Assembly: GCF_001748245.1 (NCBI RefSeq)
Contig: NZ_BDFO01000001.1
Coordinates: 853,345 to 917,344 of the forward strand
Length of the DNA stretch: 64,000 bases
Reading direction: 5' to 3'
DNA from: Oligoflexus tunisiensis
GTDB lineage: Bacteria; Bdellovibrionota_B; Oligoflexia; Oligoflexales; Oligoflexaceae
Part shown: positions 1 to 11,293 of the stretch, in pieces
Position numbering within the stretch: position 1 is the first letter of the stretch
Layout of the letters: each line of letters opens with the position of its first letter
Made by a program: the position numbers and the translations under genes
The notes under the pieces: generated by a model
Databases searched by the model: none
What the model saw: only the letters and a program-made list of their open reading frames with translations
What the model was told of the DNA's origin: nothing

Positions 1-1724
<1,724 letters not shown>

Positions 1725-1845
1725 AATCCGCCTTTCCCCCTTGCTTGACAAGCTCAAGCGAGTGAAATGTGGGGAATCCTGCTAAAAAAGCCTTGATCCC
1801 TTGATGATATTCACGCTATTCAGTTCATCCGAGCCAAACATGATT

Positions 1846-1961
1846 TGGCTGTGCCAATGGCGGAGAGGAAATACCCGTTCCCATCCCGAACACGGAAGTC
1901 AAGCTCTCCAGCGGCGATGGTACTGCAGTTTAAACTGTGGGAGAGTAGCTCGGTGCAGCCT
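1846..1961 (+). rRNA. rrf: 5S ribosomal RNA
   Basis: About 115 nt, starting roughly 120 nt after the 23S gene. The terminal helix is visible: GGCTGTGCC (1847-1855) pairs with GGTGCAGCC (1952-1960). The conserved core CCCATCCCGAACACGGAAGT and the block GGCGATGGTACTGC are present, followed by GGGAGAGTAG. The 23S-5S order and the spacing without a tRNA indicate one rrn operon running on the plus strand. Exact ends are inferred from the terminal helix. Confidence 0.95.
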
Positions 1962-1974
1962 TAAAAATAGCAAG

Positions 1975-2005
1975 ACCCCTGATGGAGAAATCCGTCAGGG
2001 GTTTT
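1975..2005 (+). terminator. Rho-independent terminator of the rrn operon
   Basis: A 12-bp stem, ACCCCTGATGGA (1975-1986) against TCCGTCAGGGGT (1991-2002) with one G-U pair, closes a GAAA tetraloop and runs into TTTTG. It lies 14 nt after the 5S gene, as expected for the end of an rRNA transcript. Confidence 0.92.
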
Positions 2006-2015
2006 GTGCGTTCGG

Positions 2016-2028
2016 GCCCCTGCGGGGC
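2016..2028 (+). other. GC hairpin leading into tandem array 1
   Basis: GCCCC (2016-2020), loop TGC, GGGGC (2024-2028). The 3' arm runs directly into TGACG of the first 17-bp repeat. It lies 11 nt after the rrn terminator T-run and has no T-run of its own. The same arrangement (hairpin, then TGACG) opens the 24-bp array at 15030. Confidence 0.6.
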
Positions 2029-2214
2029 TGACGATGAAGGCGGGCTGACGATGAAGGCGGGCTGACGATGAAGGCGGGCTGACGATGAAGGCGGGCTGAC
2101 GATGAAGGCGGGCTGACGATGAAGGCGGGCTGACGATGAAGGCGGGCTGACGATGAAGGCGGGCTGACGATGAAGGCGGGCTGACGATGAAGGCGGGCTG
2201 ACGATGAAGGCGGG
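2028..2214 (+). repeat. Tandem repeat array 1: 11 perfect copies of a 17-bp unit
   Basis: The unit CTGACGATGAAGGCGGG is repeated eleven times with no mismatch (11 x 17 = 187 bp), followed by a broken copy CTGACGGCGGGG. The array fills the gap between the rrn terminator and the SDR gene at 2305. Seventeen is not a multiple of three, and the reverse strand lacks stops in all frames of the unit, so long reverse open frames (SSSARLHRQPAFIV-type repeats) arise as an artefact; I do not consider it coding. Perfect identity implies recent expansion or contraction. Confidence 0.97.
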
Positions 2215-2304
2215 CTGACGGCGGGGCTGCATGCGCAGCGAAATTGAATGGACGGATGAAGCTTCCTTCGACGAAGATCGCAGCAACCTAATTGGGAGCA
2301 AGCA

Positions 2305-3333
2305 ATGAGCACAGTATTGGTGACTGGTGGATCAGGATTTATTGGCAGCCATTGCATTCTGCAGCTTCTGGCTGCGGGACATCAGGTGCGTACGACCGTG
2401 CGAAGTTTGAAGCGTGAAAGTGATGTACGGGCTCTGCTGAAACAGGGCGGTGTTGAAGGAACTGATAAATTAACGTTTGCTGTGGCGGATCTTGAGAGGG
2501 ATGCCGGCTGGGCGGATGCGGTGAAAGGCTGCGATTACGTGCTGCATGTGGCCTCGCCTTTTCCTGCGACGCTGCCTAAAGATGAGAATGAACTGATTGT
2601 TCCTGCCCGTGAAGGTAGCCTCAGGGTGCTGCGAGCCTCGCGTGACGCTGGTGTGAAACGCGTGGTTCTGACTTCATCGTTTGCTGCCGTTGGCTATGGA
2701 ATCACGCCCCAGGACACGCCTTTTACCGAGAAGGACTGGACCAACCCGGATGGCGAAGGGGTGGCACCTTATATTAAATCCAAGGCTCTGGCCGAACGCG
2801 CAGCCTGGGATTTTGTGGCCAAAGAGGGCGGCAATCTTGAACTGTCAGTTGTGAATCCTGTCGGTGTGTTTGGACCTGTCCTGGGACCGGATTATTCAAC
2901 CTCGATTCTCATTGTTCAACGCATGATGGATGGGGCCATACCTGGCTGCCCTAAAATGACATTTGGAGGCGTGGACGTCCGGGACGTTGCGGACCTCCAT
3001 CTTCGTGCGATGACCCATCCCGCGGCCAAAGGAGAGCGTTTCCTCGCGGTGGCAGGCGACTTTATTTCGATGCTCGATGTCGCCAAAATATTAAAAAAGA
3101 ATTTGGGAACCGCCGCACGTCGCGTTCCCACGCGCGAACTTCCCAATTGGCTGGTACGCGTTGCGTCCTTTACAGATCCTGCCGTGAAACAAATCATCCC
3201 GGAGCTGGGAATCAGGAAGAATGCCTCGAACGAGAAAGCGAAGCGCGTGCTGGGCTGGAATCCCCGTTCCAACGAGGAATCGATTGTGGCAACGGCTCAA
3301 AGCATGATCAAGCTCGGACTACTCAAGAAATAA
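2305..3333 (+). CDS. NAD(P)-dependent extended SDR, dihydroflavonol-4-reductase/aldehyde reductase type
   Basis: 342 aa. The N-terminal Rossmann motif TGGSGFIG (residues 7-14) and the SDR catalytic set, Ser124/125 in LTSS and Tyr156-x3-Lys160 (YIKSK), place it in the extended short-chain dehydrogenase family. The sequence style (VLHVASPFP, then VNPVGVFGPVLGPDYSTS) is that of DFR-like aldehyde/ketone reductases that reduce a carbonyl using NADPH. The substrate cannot be told from sequence. Start ATG 2305 has GGGAG upstream. The gene is convergent with lepA; only a terminator stem separates them. Length is normal for the family. Confidence 0.9.
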   Translation: MSTVLVTGGSGFIGSHCILQLLAAGHQVRTTVRSLKRESDVRALLKQGGVEGTDKLTFAVADLERDAGWADAVKGCDYVLHVASPFPATLPKDENELIVPAREGSLRVLRASRDAGVKRVVLTSSFAAVGYGITPQDTPFTEKDWTNPDGEGVAPYIKSKALAERAAWDFVAKEGGNLELSVVNPVGVFGPVLGPDYSTSILIVQRMMDGAIPGCPKMTFGGVDVRDVADLHLRAMTHPAAKGERFLAVAGDFISMLDVAKILKKNLGTAARRVPTRELPNWLVRVASFTDPAVKQIIPELGIRKNASNEKAKRVLGWNPRSNEESIVATAQSMIKLGLLKK

Positions 3334-3357
3334 AAAAAAGCGCCGGTCACCCGGCGC
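3333..3357 (-). terminator. Terminator of lepA
   Basis: Perfect 7-bp stem GCGCCGG (3340-3346) / CCGGCGC (3351-3357) with a TCAC loop. On the plus strand the stem is preceded by a run of A, which is a run of U after the stem on the minus strand, so it terminates lepA transcription. It begins 7 nt past the lepA stop codon. Confidence 0.88.
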
Positions 3358-3364
3358 CACACTT

Positions 3365-5170
3365 TCAATCTTCGTCGAGACTAAGAATCGCCAGAAACGC
3401 CGTCTGCGGAATCTCCACATTCCCGATCTGCTTCATGCGCTTCTTGCCCTCTTTCTGCTTCTCCAAGAGCTTCCGCTTCCGCGAGATATCACCACCATAA
3501 CACTTCGCGGTCACATCCTTCCGCAAGGCCGAGATGGTTTCGCGCGCGATCACCTTGCTGCCGATGGCAGCCTGCAGGGCGACCTGGAACATCTGGCGAG
3601 GAAGGAGTTCCTTCAGCTTCTTACAGATGGCACGCCCGCGATGATCCGCGGTTGAACGGTGGTTGATACAGGCGAGAGCATCCACCTTGTCCCCATTCAC
3701 AAGGATATCGACTTTCACTAGATCGCCAGGACGGTAGTCGATGACCTCATAGTCCATCGAAGCATAACCACGCGAAATGGATTTCAGCTTGTCATGGAAA
3801 TCGAAAATCATCTCGTTCATAGGCAGTTCGTAGATGATCTTCACTTTTTTCGCGTTGGTATATTCGATGTCCTTTTGAATCCCGCGCTTGTCCTGCAGGA
3901 TTTTCAAAATACCACCGATATATTCCTCGGGTGTATGAATCACCATCTTCACATAAGGCTCTTGAATCTCTTCAATCGAAGCCGGTTCAGGCAACTTGGA
4001 AGGGTTCTCGATCTGCATCGCGTCCCCCTTGGTCGTCGTCACCTTGTAAACCACCGTCGGCGCGGTGAAGATCAGATCGAGGTTGTATTCACGCTCCAGG
4101 CGCTCCTGGATGATATCCATATGCAAGAGACCCAGGAAACCCACGCGGAATCCAAAGCCAAGAGCCTGGGAAACCTCGGGTTCAATCGTCAAGGAGGAGT
4201 CATTCATGATCAGCTTTTCAAGCGAATCCTTCAGGTTCTGGTATTCCGAGGAATCCACCGGGAAAATCCCGCCGAACACCATCTGCTTGGCTTCCTTGAA
4301 ACCAATCAAGGGCACCTTGCAGGGATTCGCCGGATCGGTGATCGTATCACCCACCTTGGTTTCCCGGACCGATTTGATGGAACCGGAAACAATCCCCACC
4401 ATTCCGCTCGTCAGCTCGGGAACATCCACGCTCTTCGGGGTCAGCTGCGCGACCTTCAGAACTTCAAAGCTGTTGCCGGTCGATACAATCTGCATCCTCT
4501 GACCCTTGCGGATCGAACCCGCCATCACGCGAACCAGGGACACGGCACCCAGATAGGAATCAAACCAACTGTCGAAAATCAAAGCCTGCAAAGGCTCCTT
4601 GTTCGCATCCTTGGGCGGCGGGACGAATTTTACGATCGCCTCGAGGATATCGACGATACCAATCCCGGCTTTGGCCGAGGCCTTGACCGCGCGATCCGTA
4701 TCAATGCCAAGTTCCTCTTCCACCTGAATCATCACGCCATCAGGATCCGCGCTCGGCAGGTCGATCTTGTTGATGACCGGAATGATCTCCAGATCGGATT
4801 CAATGGCCATGTAAACGTTCGCCACCGTCTGAGCTTCCACACCCTGCGCGGCATCCACGACCAGAAGCGCACCCTCGCAGGCCGCCAGACTCCGGGAAAC
4901 CTCATAGCTGAAGTCCACATGACCCGGGGTGTCGATAAGGTTCAAAAGGTAAATGTTTCCATCCTTGGCCTTGTAACGCATCGACGCGGTCTGGGCCTTG
5001 ATCGTGATCCCGCGCTCCTTCTCGATGTCCATGCTGTCGAGCACCTGGGCGGTCATTTCCCTCATGGACAAAGCGCCGGTGGTTTCAATCAATCGATCAG
5101 CGAGCGTGGATTTGCCATGATCAATATGCGCAATAATGCAGAAATTTCGAATAAATTTAGGATCTTGCAT
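3365..5170 (-). CDS. lepA: Elongation factor 4 (LepA), ribosome-associated GTPase
   Basis: 601 aa from ATG 5170, the usual LepA length. The G-domain motifs are intact: AHIDHGKST (14-22), DTPGH (80-84) and NKID (134-137). The C-terminus keeps the LepA-specific basic region ending [18 protein letters not shown]. LepA binds translating ribosomes and affects elongation and subunit assembly under stress. I chose [10 protein letters not shown] over an upstream ATG at 5236 because LepA proteins begin a few residues before [18 protein letters not shown] lies about 13 nt upstream. No lepB follows; the neighbour at the 5' side is a divergent lipoprotein gene. Confidence 0.97.
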   Translation of the reverse strand: MQDPKFIRNFCIIAHIDHGKSTLADRLIETTGALSMREMTAQVLDSMDIEKERGITIKAQTASMRYKAKDGNIYLLNLIDTPGHVDFSYEVSRSLAACEGALLVVDAAQGVEAQTVANVYMAIESDLEIIPVINKIDLPSADPDGVMIQVEEELGIDTDRAVKASAKAGIGIVDILEAIVKFVPPPKDANKEPLQALIFDSWFDSYLGAVSLVRVMAGSIRKGQRMQIVSTGNSFEVLKVAQLTPKSVDVPELTSGMVGIVSGSIKSVRETKVGDTITDPANPCKVPLIGFKEAKQMVFGGIFPVDSSEYQNLKDSLEKLIMNDSSLTIEPEVSQALGFGFRVGFLGLLHMDIIQERLEREYNLDLIFTAPTVVYKVTTTKGDAMQIENPSKLPEPASIEEIQEPYVKMVIHTPEEYIGGILKILQDKRGIQKDIEYTNAKKVKIIYELPMNEMIFDFHDKLKSISRGYASMDYEVIDYRPGDLVKVDILVNGDKVDALACINHRSTADHRGRAICKKLKELLPRQMFQVALQAAIGSKVIARETISALRKDVTAKCYGGDISRKRKLLEKQKEGKKRMKQIGNVEIPQTAFLAILSLDED

Positions 5171-5256
5171 GTTGGTCTGAAACTCTTCTTTCGGCGAAAG
5201 GGTTAACCTGAAGCAGGTTTGTGACGATCCAGTCATGGGACTTTGGAGGATTCATC

Positions 5257-5598
5257 ATGCGTTTCTATGCCCTATGGCTCATCATATCTATCTTAGGGGC
5301 GTCTTGTGCCTCAACCGAAAAAACCCTCAGTCCCGATGGCAAGCCATTGCCCACTCATTTTACTTTAGAGTCAGGCAGCGTGGAGAAAAAAGCGAAACCG
5401 CTGCCCGATTATATTCCCATCTTTGTGAACACCTACGCCGGTGAGCAGCTCGTTGGACGCCATCTTGGCTACAAGGGCTGGGACTTCAACAAGGATGGGG
5501 TGATCGATATGCTCGAAGTGCTCGACGCGGACGGCAATGTCCTGCGGCGGGCCTATGACTGGAACCGCGACGGAACCGTGGACGAAGTGCGGAACTGA
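5257..5598 (+). CDS. Small lipoprotein with two EF-hand-like calcium loops
   Basis: 113 aa. Start ATG 5257 has a strong GGAGG 7 nt upstream; an upstream in-frame ATG at 5221 lacks one and would spoil the signal peptide. Residues 1-16 form a lipoprotein signal with lipobox LGASC (Cys17). The C-terminal third holds two acidic loops, DFNKDGVIDMLE (76-87) and DWNRDGTVDEV (101-111), that match the DxNxDGxID pattern of EF-hand or dockerin-type calcium sites. The protein is likely anchored in the outer or inner membrane, facing the periplasm. Precise role unknown; divergent from lepA and 9 nt ahead of the next gene. Confidence 0.85.
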   Translation: MRFYALWLIISILGASCASTEKTLSPDGKPLPTHFTLESGSVEKKAKPLPDYIPIFVNTYAGEQLVGRHLGYKGWDFNKDGVIDMLEVLDADGNVLRRAYDWNRDGTVDEVRN

Positions 5599-5607
5599 GG
5601 AGTCTGA

Positions 5608-6420
5608 ATGGCCAGCCACCTTTCGAGTATCGGCTTTCCTGTTCAAAATGAACAGGATCTTTATACTCTTGCCGAAAAAGTTTCTCAAAAAGCCAAACCC
5701 CATGACATTGGGCAGGGCTACTATCTGAACTATCAGGATCCCTCGGGTGCCGCAATCTGGCTGCACGCGGATCAGGACCGGCAAATTACCGGCATGAATC
5801 CACACTTTGTCGGGCCGTCGGTGATGCCGGTGAAAATCGTGCGTTCGTTGCACCGGGAAAAGGATCATGCCTTCGAAGGTTCCTACTTCGCGTGGGTCGC
5901 CCCTGAGGAGGAGCACAATCATCAGGAGGGTGCGTATCCCCTGCTGTTTGATGCCCCTGATTTTCTGCGCCACAGCCAGCAGAAACTGCCGGCCATCCTT
6001 TTGGTTCAGATCGCCGCCTTCGCACATGAAGTGGACATCTTCACCACAGAGGAAGCCTGGAAAGAAAGCGCAACGGATGCACCTGGCATGGCCCCCGAAT
6101 CCTTCATCCCCGCCGGGCTTTTTCCCGTGGATGGAAAGGCCAACGCGGCCCTGCCTTCGGCCCATGCGCTGATCAGTGGTCACGTCCTGGATGTTCAAAA
6201 GCGCACCAATCAAATGACCGGTAAAGGTTTCTGGTGGCTTCAGGTGCAGTCCTACGCCGCGATCTATGATGTGGTCGTCGATCCCATTCTTCTCAAGATG
6301 GAACCCCAACCCGGGCATCTTGTCAAAGGCTCCTTCTGGCTCTCCGGAGTCATCGTGGATCATGCCGCTGATAAACCGCAGGCAGGATTTCTTCGACTTC
6401 TCCGCAGTCACATGCCCTGA
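5608..6420 (+). CDS. Conserved hypothetical soluble protein
   Basis: 270 aa, start ATG 5608 with GAGGAG about 6 nt upstream, 9 nt after the lipoprotein stop, so probably co-transcribed with it. No signal peptide or membrane span. The sequence alternates short beta-type blocks (GYYLNYQDPSGAAIWLHADQ, KGFWWLQVQSYAAIYDVVVD) and mentions no catalytic motif that I recognise. The final segment LVKGSFWLSGVIVDH suggests a small beta-barrel or OB-like fold, but this is only an impression. Function unknown. Confidence 0.75.
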   Translation: MASHLSSIGFPVQNEQDLYTLAEKVSQKAKPHDIGQGYYLNYQDPSGAAIWLHADQDRQITGMNPHFVGPSVMPVKIVRSLHREKDHAFEGSYFAWVAPEEEHNHQEGAYPLLFDAPDFLRHSQQKLPAILLVQIAAFAHEVDIFTTEEAWKESATDAPGMAPESFIPAGLFPVDGKANAALPSAHALISGHVLDVQKRTNQMTGKGFWWLQVQSYAAIYDVVVDPILLKMEPQPGHLVKGSFWLSGVIVDHAADKPQAGFLRLLRSHMP

Positions 6421-6574
6421 TTCCCTCCACATATTCGGTTTGACATGGAAAGGCGTGGCGGCCGCGCGGCATGATTGTCGCAGGCAATCCCAAGCGCTTG
6501 GCGCGCTCGCATCGCGGGCTTGTGCTCGCTGGTGAACTTTGCCATTGTTTTTCTCATTCAACCACGGAGGGGCT

Positions 6575-9331
6575 ATGAACAGCCAGGACGAGGCTATCGA
6601 ATTGCGCGGTGTTCGCACGCATAATCTGCAGAACATCAATTTGAATCTGCCCTTGGGCAAGCTCACAGTCGTGACCGGTGTCTCCGGCTCCGGCAAAAGC
6701 TCCCTGGTTTTCGATACACTGTATGGTGAATCCTATCGCCGTTACGTGGAAAGTCTGTCGAGCTATGCGCGGCAGTATCTGAAGCAGCTCCCCAAGCCGG
6801 AAATCGAGGAGGTCCTCAACCTGCCACCCGCCATTGCCGTAAAACAGGCCAAATCCGGTCTCAATCAGCGCTCCACAGTCGGAACGATGACCGAACTCAA
6901 CGATATCCTGCGCATCCTCTTCGGCCACCTTTCCAAAATCATCTGTCACGGAGAGGTCGTCGAGAAAGCCGATGGCCGCACCATCACGCGGGATGCCTTT
7001 GAACGCTGGCCGGGGCAAAGGGTTCTGATGCTCGCATCCATGGAAACCTGGAGCAAACTCAAGGCCGCGGATCTGAAACAGCAGCTGGAAACCCAGGGTT
7101 TCACGCGCTGCTATGTGGATGGTGAAGTCAAACGCATCGATGAAACCAAGGCCACCGATCTGAAGCGCAGCATGATCGTCGTGGATCGGGTTCTGCTGGA
7201 CGATGACAATCGCGCCCGCTGTCGTGAGGCGGCGGAACTCACGCTCCGCCTGGGTCGTGGAGAAGCCACCCTGGTCCCGGAAAAGGGTGAGCCACGGACG
7301 TTCTATAAAACTTTGAAATGCCCGCATTGTCTGACGGAATATCAGGAACCGTCGCCGACGCTCTTCAACTACAACCATCCGCTGGGCGCCTGTGAAACCT
7401 GCCAGGGCTTTGGGCGCGTGGCGGTCAAGGATCGCAGCAAGATGATTCCGGATATGGATAGCTCCATTTTGGAAAGTGGAGTGGCACCCTGGAATTTCGG
7501 TGATCATGATGCCATGTATAAGCTCGCCCGCAAAAGCGCCGAGGCCCGCGGGATGGATGCGGGCAAACCCTTTAAAAAATATACGACGGCCGACTGGCAG
7601 TGGCTCTATGAAGGCGACCCCAAGGGACGCTTCGATGGAATCAACGGCTACTTTGCCTGGCTCGATACGAAAAAATACAAGGCGCACTATCGCATTCATT
7701 CCGCGCGTTTTCATACCTATATCGGCTGCGATGCCTGCGGCGGTTTTCGTTTGAATCAAAAGGCGCTCGCCTGCTCGCTGCAGGGGAAAAATTTTGCGGA
7801 CCTGAGCCGCATGACCATGCTCGACCTCAACGAATGGTTCATGCAGCTCGTTTCCCTGCAGGATAACCTCGAAGGGCAAAGGCGGGCTGCAGCCCAGGAG
7901 GCGATTCAGGAAGGGCAGCAGCGGCTGGGTTATCTTTTGAAAATGGGTCTTGGCTATCTGAATATGGGCCGTAGCGCCCGGACTCTTTCCGGTGGGGAAG
8001 TCCAGCGTATCAATATGTCCAGAAGTTTGGGCAGCGCGTTGACCGGAACCCTCTTTTGCCTCGATGAACCCAGCGTCGGCCTGCATGCGCGTGACAGCAA
8101 AAATCTTTTGAGCGTGATTCATGAGCTGCGCGATCAGGGCAACACCATCGTCATCGTCGAACATGAAAAGACCCTGGTGCAGGGCGCGGAGTATCTGGTG
8201 GAAATCGGCCCCGGTGCCGGGCATCAGGGCGGTCAGCTCGTCTTCAATGGCGAGCCGCAGAATTATCATAAAAAACCCATCAGCTGGCCCAAGGGTCGGA
8301 TCGTGGAACCGAAGGATCTGTTCATCGAACTGACCAATGCCCGCACGCACAATCTGAAAGGCGTGGACGCCCGCTTTCTTCTGCGCGGCCTGAATGTCGT
8401 TTGCGGCGTCAGCGGCAGCGGCAAAACCAGTCTTGTGCGGCACACCCTTTATCCCATGCTGGCTGCGGTTCTGGGCGCGGATGACGATGGGGATGACAAG
8501 GAGTCGACTCCGGTGCTTGCGGATGGCCTGGGACCGATTGCGGCCATCAAAACCCTGTCCGCTGTGCATTTTGTTTCGCAGGAGGGCATCGGTCGCTCGA
8601 GCCGTTCCACCATTGCCACCTACCTTGGTCTTTACGATGATATTCGCAAACTGCTGGCCGATACGCCCGAAGCCAAGGCCAAGGGCCTGAAGCCCGGATT
8701 TTTCAGCTTCAACGTTCCCGGCGGGCGCTGCGAACACTGCAAGGGCCTTGGCTATGTCATAGAGGATTTGTCATTTTTGGGGGAAATGCCCGTCACCTGT
8801 GCCGTGTGCCAGGGCCGGCAATTTACCGATGAGGCTTTGAGCATCACATTCCGTGAACGCTCCCTCCTTGACATTCTGCGTTTAACGATTACACAAGCAA
8901 GGGAGGCCTTCTTTGACCAACCCAAGCTGAAAAACGCTCTGGATCAGGTCATCGGCATGGGTCTGGGCTATGTGACGCTCGGTCAGAACACTTCCTCGTT
9001 TTCCGGAGGCGAGGCGCAGCGCCTGAAACTTTTGCGCATGATGCTTGATGCATCCGACCGCAAGCCAGGATTTTTGATTTTCGATGAGCCGTCGACTGGG
9101 TTAAGTGATTCAGATGTTCATCAGCTGCTGATGCAGATGATCCGCCTCCGCGATCTGGGTCACACGATTGTGGTGGTGGAACACCATATGGGCTTTTTGC
9201 AGTCTGCCGACTGGCTGATTGAAATCGGTCCCGAAGCCGCCGGTGCCGGTGGAAGTATTGTTTATCAAGGGCCACCGGTTGGGCTGAAAGACGTGCCCGA
9301 ATCACGGACGGCGCCCTTTCTTTATTCATGA
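6575..9331 (+). CDS. uvrA: UvrA-family excinuclease ABC ATPase
   Basis: 918 aa from ATG 6575, preceded by GGAGGGG; an earlier ATG at 6539 has no such site. Two ABC ATPase halves: Walker A GVSGSGKS (35-42) and a second GVSGSGKT near 610-620; signatures LSGGEVQR near 471 and FSGGEAQR near 809; Walker B CLDEPSVGL and IFDEPSTGL. Both zinc modules are present: Cys249/252/273/276 and Cys719/722/742/745. A region near 150-240 resembles the UvrB-binding domain (YVDGEVKRIDE, VVDRVLLDDD). UvrA finds bulky DNA lesions and loads UvrB in nucleotide excision repair. It diverges from textbook UvrA (for example TMTELNDILRILFGHLSKI where IGTxTEIYDYLRLLFARVG is usual), so it may be a second, UvrA2-like copy. 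Confidence 0.9.
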   Translation: MNSQDEAIELRGVRTHNLQNINLNLPLGKLTVVTGVSGSGKSSLVFDTLYGESYRRYVESLSSYARQYLKQLPKPEIEEVLNLPPAIAVKQAKSGLNQRSTVGTMTELNDILRILFGHLSKIICHGEVVEKADGRTITRDAFERWPGQRVLMLASMETWSKLKAADLKQQLETQGFTRCYVDGEVKRIDETKATDLKRSMIVVDRVLLDDDNRARCREAAELTLRLGRGEATLVPEKGEPRTFYKTLKCPHCLTEYQEPSPTLFNYNHPLGACETCQGFGRVAVKDRSKMIPDMDSSILESGVAPWNFGDHDAMYKLARKSAEARGMDAGKPFKKYTTADWQWLYEGDPKGRFDGINGYFAWLDTKKYKAHYRIHSARFHTYIGCDACGGFRLNQKALACSLQGKNFADLSRMTMLDLNEWFMQLVSLQDNLEGQRRAAAQEAIQEGQQRLGYLLKMGLGYLNMGRSARTLSGGEVQRINMSRSLGSALTGTLFCLDEPSVGLHARDSKNLLSVIHELRDQGNTIVIVEHEKTLVQGAEYLVEIGPGAGHQGGQLVFNGEPQNYHKKPISWPKGRIVEPKDLFIELTNARTHNLKGVDARFLLRGLNVVCGVSGSGKTSLVRHTLYPMLAAVLGADDDGDDKESTPVLADGLGPIAAIKTLSAVHFVSQEGIGRSSRSTIATYLGLYDDIRKLLADTPEAKAKGLKPGFFSFNVPGGRCEHCKGLGYVIEDLSFLGEMPVTCAVCQGRQFTDEALSITFRERSLLDILRLTITQAREAFFDQPKLKNALDQVIGMGLGYVTLGQNTSSFSGGEAQRLKLLRMMLDASDRKPGFLIFDEPSTGLSDSDVHQLLMQMIRLRDLGHTIVVVEHHMGFLQSADWLIEIGPEAAGAGGSIVYQGPPVGLKDVPESRTAPFLYS

Positions 9332-9338
9332 GGTTTCA

Positions 9339-10157
9339 GTGAGCAAGCACAGCAGTGATTCCCCCGCCCAGGTTACCGTCAAGACCCTGCAGAAAAGAAA
9401 GCAGGAGAAGCAAAAGATTTCCATGGTCACCTGCTACGATGCAGCCTTCGGGGTCCTGATCGATGACACCGGCATCGATATGATTCTGGTCGGGGATAGC
9501 GCCGGCAACGTGGTTCTTGGCTTCAAGGACACGATTCCGGTCACCATGGATCATATGGTGCACCTCACAGGCTCGGTCGGCAGGGTGGTGAAGCGGGCCA
9601 TGCTGGTGGCTGATATGCCATTTCTTTCCTATAATCTGTCCGTGGAGCAGGCCCTGCGCAATGCCGGCCGTCTGGTTCAGGAGGGAGGCGCGGCGGCTGT
9701 GAAGGTGGAAGGTGGTGCTGCCATTTTGCCACAAGTCAGAGCCATCGTGCAGGCCGGAATTCCGGTGGTCGGTCATCTGGGGCTGACACCGCAGAGTGTG
9801 CATGTGCTCGGTGGTTACCGCGTACAAGGCAAGGGCGATCAGGCTCAAGTCATTATCGACGACGCCATCAAGCTGGCGGAAGCCGGTGCCTGCGCCCTGG
9901 TGCTGGAGCTGGTGCCTGCGGCCCTTGCGGAAGAGATCTCACGAAAAATTCCCATTCCTACAATCGGCATTGGGGCTGGCGCGGGCACGGATGGCCAGGT
10001 GCTTGTTCTCCATGATTTGCTTGGATTTAACAGCGATTTTAGCCCAAAATTCTTAAAAAAATATGCTAATTTAGGTGAGGTGATTTCACAGGCCTTGACT
10101 CAATACGACAAGGAAGTGAAAGGCGGCCAATTTCCGGGTCCGGAACACAGCTTTTAA
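9339..10157 (+). CDS. panB: 3-methyl-2-oxobutanoate hydroxymethyltransferase (PanB)
   Basis: 272 aa, start GTG 9339, 7 nt after the uvrA stop, with GAGG upstream. PanB transfers a hydroxymethyl group from methylene-tetrahydrofolate to alpha-ketoisovalerate, giving ketopantoate, the first step of pantothenate and CoA synthesis. The metal ligands Asp53 (VGDSAGN), Asp92 (VADMPF) and Glu124 (KVEGG) and the general base Glu190 (LELVP) all align with the E. coli enzyme, as does GHLGLTPQ (145-152). Length is standard. panC and panD are not in the window. Confidence 0.97.
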   Translation: MSKHSSDSPAQVTVKTLQKRKQEKQKISMVTCYDAAFGVLIDDTGIDMILVGDSAGNVVLGFKDTIPVTMDHMVHLTGSVGRVVKRAMLVADMPFLSYNLSVEQALRNAGRLVQEGGAAAVKVEGGAAILPQVRAIVQAGIPVVGHLGLTPQSVHVLGGYRVQGKGDQAQVIIDDAIKLAEAGACALVLELVPAALAEEISRKIPIPTIGIGAGAGTDGQVLVLHDLLGFNSDFSPKFLKKYANLGEVISQALTQYDKEVKGGQFPGPEHSF

Positions 10158-10174
10158 GGACGGATTAAGAATAC

Positions 10175-11281
10175 ATGGAAAAACGTGATTACTACGAAGT
10201 TTTAGGCTTATCGCGTGGGGCATCGGACGCCGATATCAAGCGTGCTTATCGCCAGATGGCCATGCAATATCACCCCGATCGCAATCCTGGCAATCGCGAG
10301 GCTGAAGATAAATTCAAAGAATGCGCCGAAGCTTATGAAGTCCTGGCTGATGCTGAAAAACGCAAAGTCTATGATGCCTATGGGCATGCCGGTCTTTCGG
10401 GACAAGGCTTCTCAGGCTTCTCGGATGTGAATGATATTTTCTCGTCCTTTGGTTCCATCTTTGAAGACTTCTTCGGCTTCTCGGCGGGCGGCGGTCAGGG
10501 CGGACGGAAGCGGCCACGCAAGGGAGCGGATCTGCGTTATGATCTGGTCCTGGAATTTGAAGAGGCGGCTTTCGGCGTTGAAAAGCAGGTGGAATATGAT
10601 CGCGAAGTGAGCTGCGGCACCTGCAAAGGCGATCGCGCCGAGCCGGGTGGCAAACGCGTTTGTACCAGCTGCGGTGGCAGCGGACAGATTCGTCGCAATC
10701 AGGGATTCTTTGCGGTGGCCAGCGCCTGCCCAACCTGCCAGGGCGAAGGCGAGATGATCACCACGCCTTGCAAAGCCTGCAAAGGCCGTGGCCGGGTCAA
10801 GGAAAGCAAGAAGGTCAGCGTGAAGATTCCTCCTGGTGTGGATCAGGGCGTGCGTCTGCGCGTGGGCGGTGAAGGCCAGGGCGGAGCTTTTGGTGGTCCG
10901 GCTGGTGACCTTTATGTGTTCCTGCAGGTGAAGGATAGCCCGTATTTTGAACGGGATGGTTCGGATCTGATTTTTAGCGCGGAAATTTCCATGGTGCAGG
11001 CCGCACTGGGTTGCAAGCTGAGCGTGCCGACTCTGGGTGATAACAGGATTGAGATCGATATTCAACCTGGTGCCCAGCATGGTCAAAGGCTGACGGTCGC
11101 TGGAGAAGGCATTCCGCGGCTGCGGGGTGTGGGTCGTGGGGATCTCGTTGTGGAATTGTCCGTTGTCATCCCGACGAAGTTGAGCAAGGAGCAGCGCGAG
11201 ATTCTGATGAAGTTTGCCGAAGTGTCCGGGGAGAAGGTGACGAGTTCGAACGGCTTCTTTGCGAAGCTGTTTGGGGAGTAG
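10175..11281 (+). CDS. dnaJ: Chaperone DnaJ (Hsp40, type I)
   Basis: 368 aa. J domain with HPD at 33-35, which stimulates the DnaK ATPase; Gly/Phe-rich linker from about 75 to 130 ([20 protein letters not shown]); four CxxC zinc repeats ([32 protein letters not shown]); C-terminal substrate-binding domain. The first zinc repeat ends in R where CxxCxGxG is usual. The gene follows panB by 17 nt and is probably in the same transcript; dnaK and grpE are not next to it. Confidence 0.97.
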   Translation: MEKRDYYEVLGLSRGASDADIKRAYRQMAMQYHPDRNPGNREAEDKFKECAEAYEVLADAEKRKVYDAYGHAGLSGQGFSGFSDVNDIFSSFGSIFEDFFGFSAGGGQGGRKRPRKGADLRYDLVLEFEEAAFGVEKQVEYDREVSCGTCKGDRAEPGGKRVCTSCGGSGQIRRNQGFFAVASACPTCQGEGEMITTPCKACKGRGRVKESKKVSVKIPPGVDQGVRLRVGGEGQGGAFGGPAGDLYVFLQVKDSPYFERDGSDLIFSAEISMVQAALGCKLSVPTLGDNRIEIDIQPGAQHGQRLTVAGEGIPRLRGVGRGDLVVELSVVIPTKLSKEQREILMKFAEVSGEKVTSSNGFFAKLFGE

Positions 11282-11293
11282 CCCTGGGGGGCG

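Noticed and set aside
1930..2357. Reverse-strand open frames of about 120 aa with SSSARLHRQPAFIV repeats
   Set aside because: They run through the 17-bp array; the unit is not a multiple of three yet has no stop on that strand in any frame, so length is meaningless. No ribosome-binding site.
3794..5206. 470-aa plus-strand frame
   Set aside because: Antisense to lepA.
6554..8737. 727-aa reverse frame
   Set aside because: Antisense to uvrA, whose zinc and ATPase motifs are clear.
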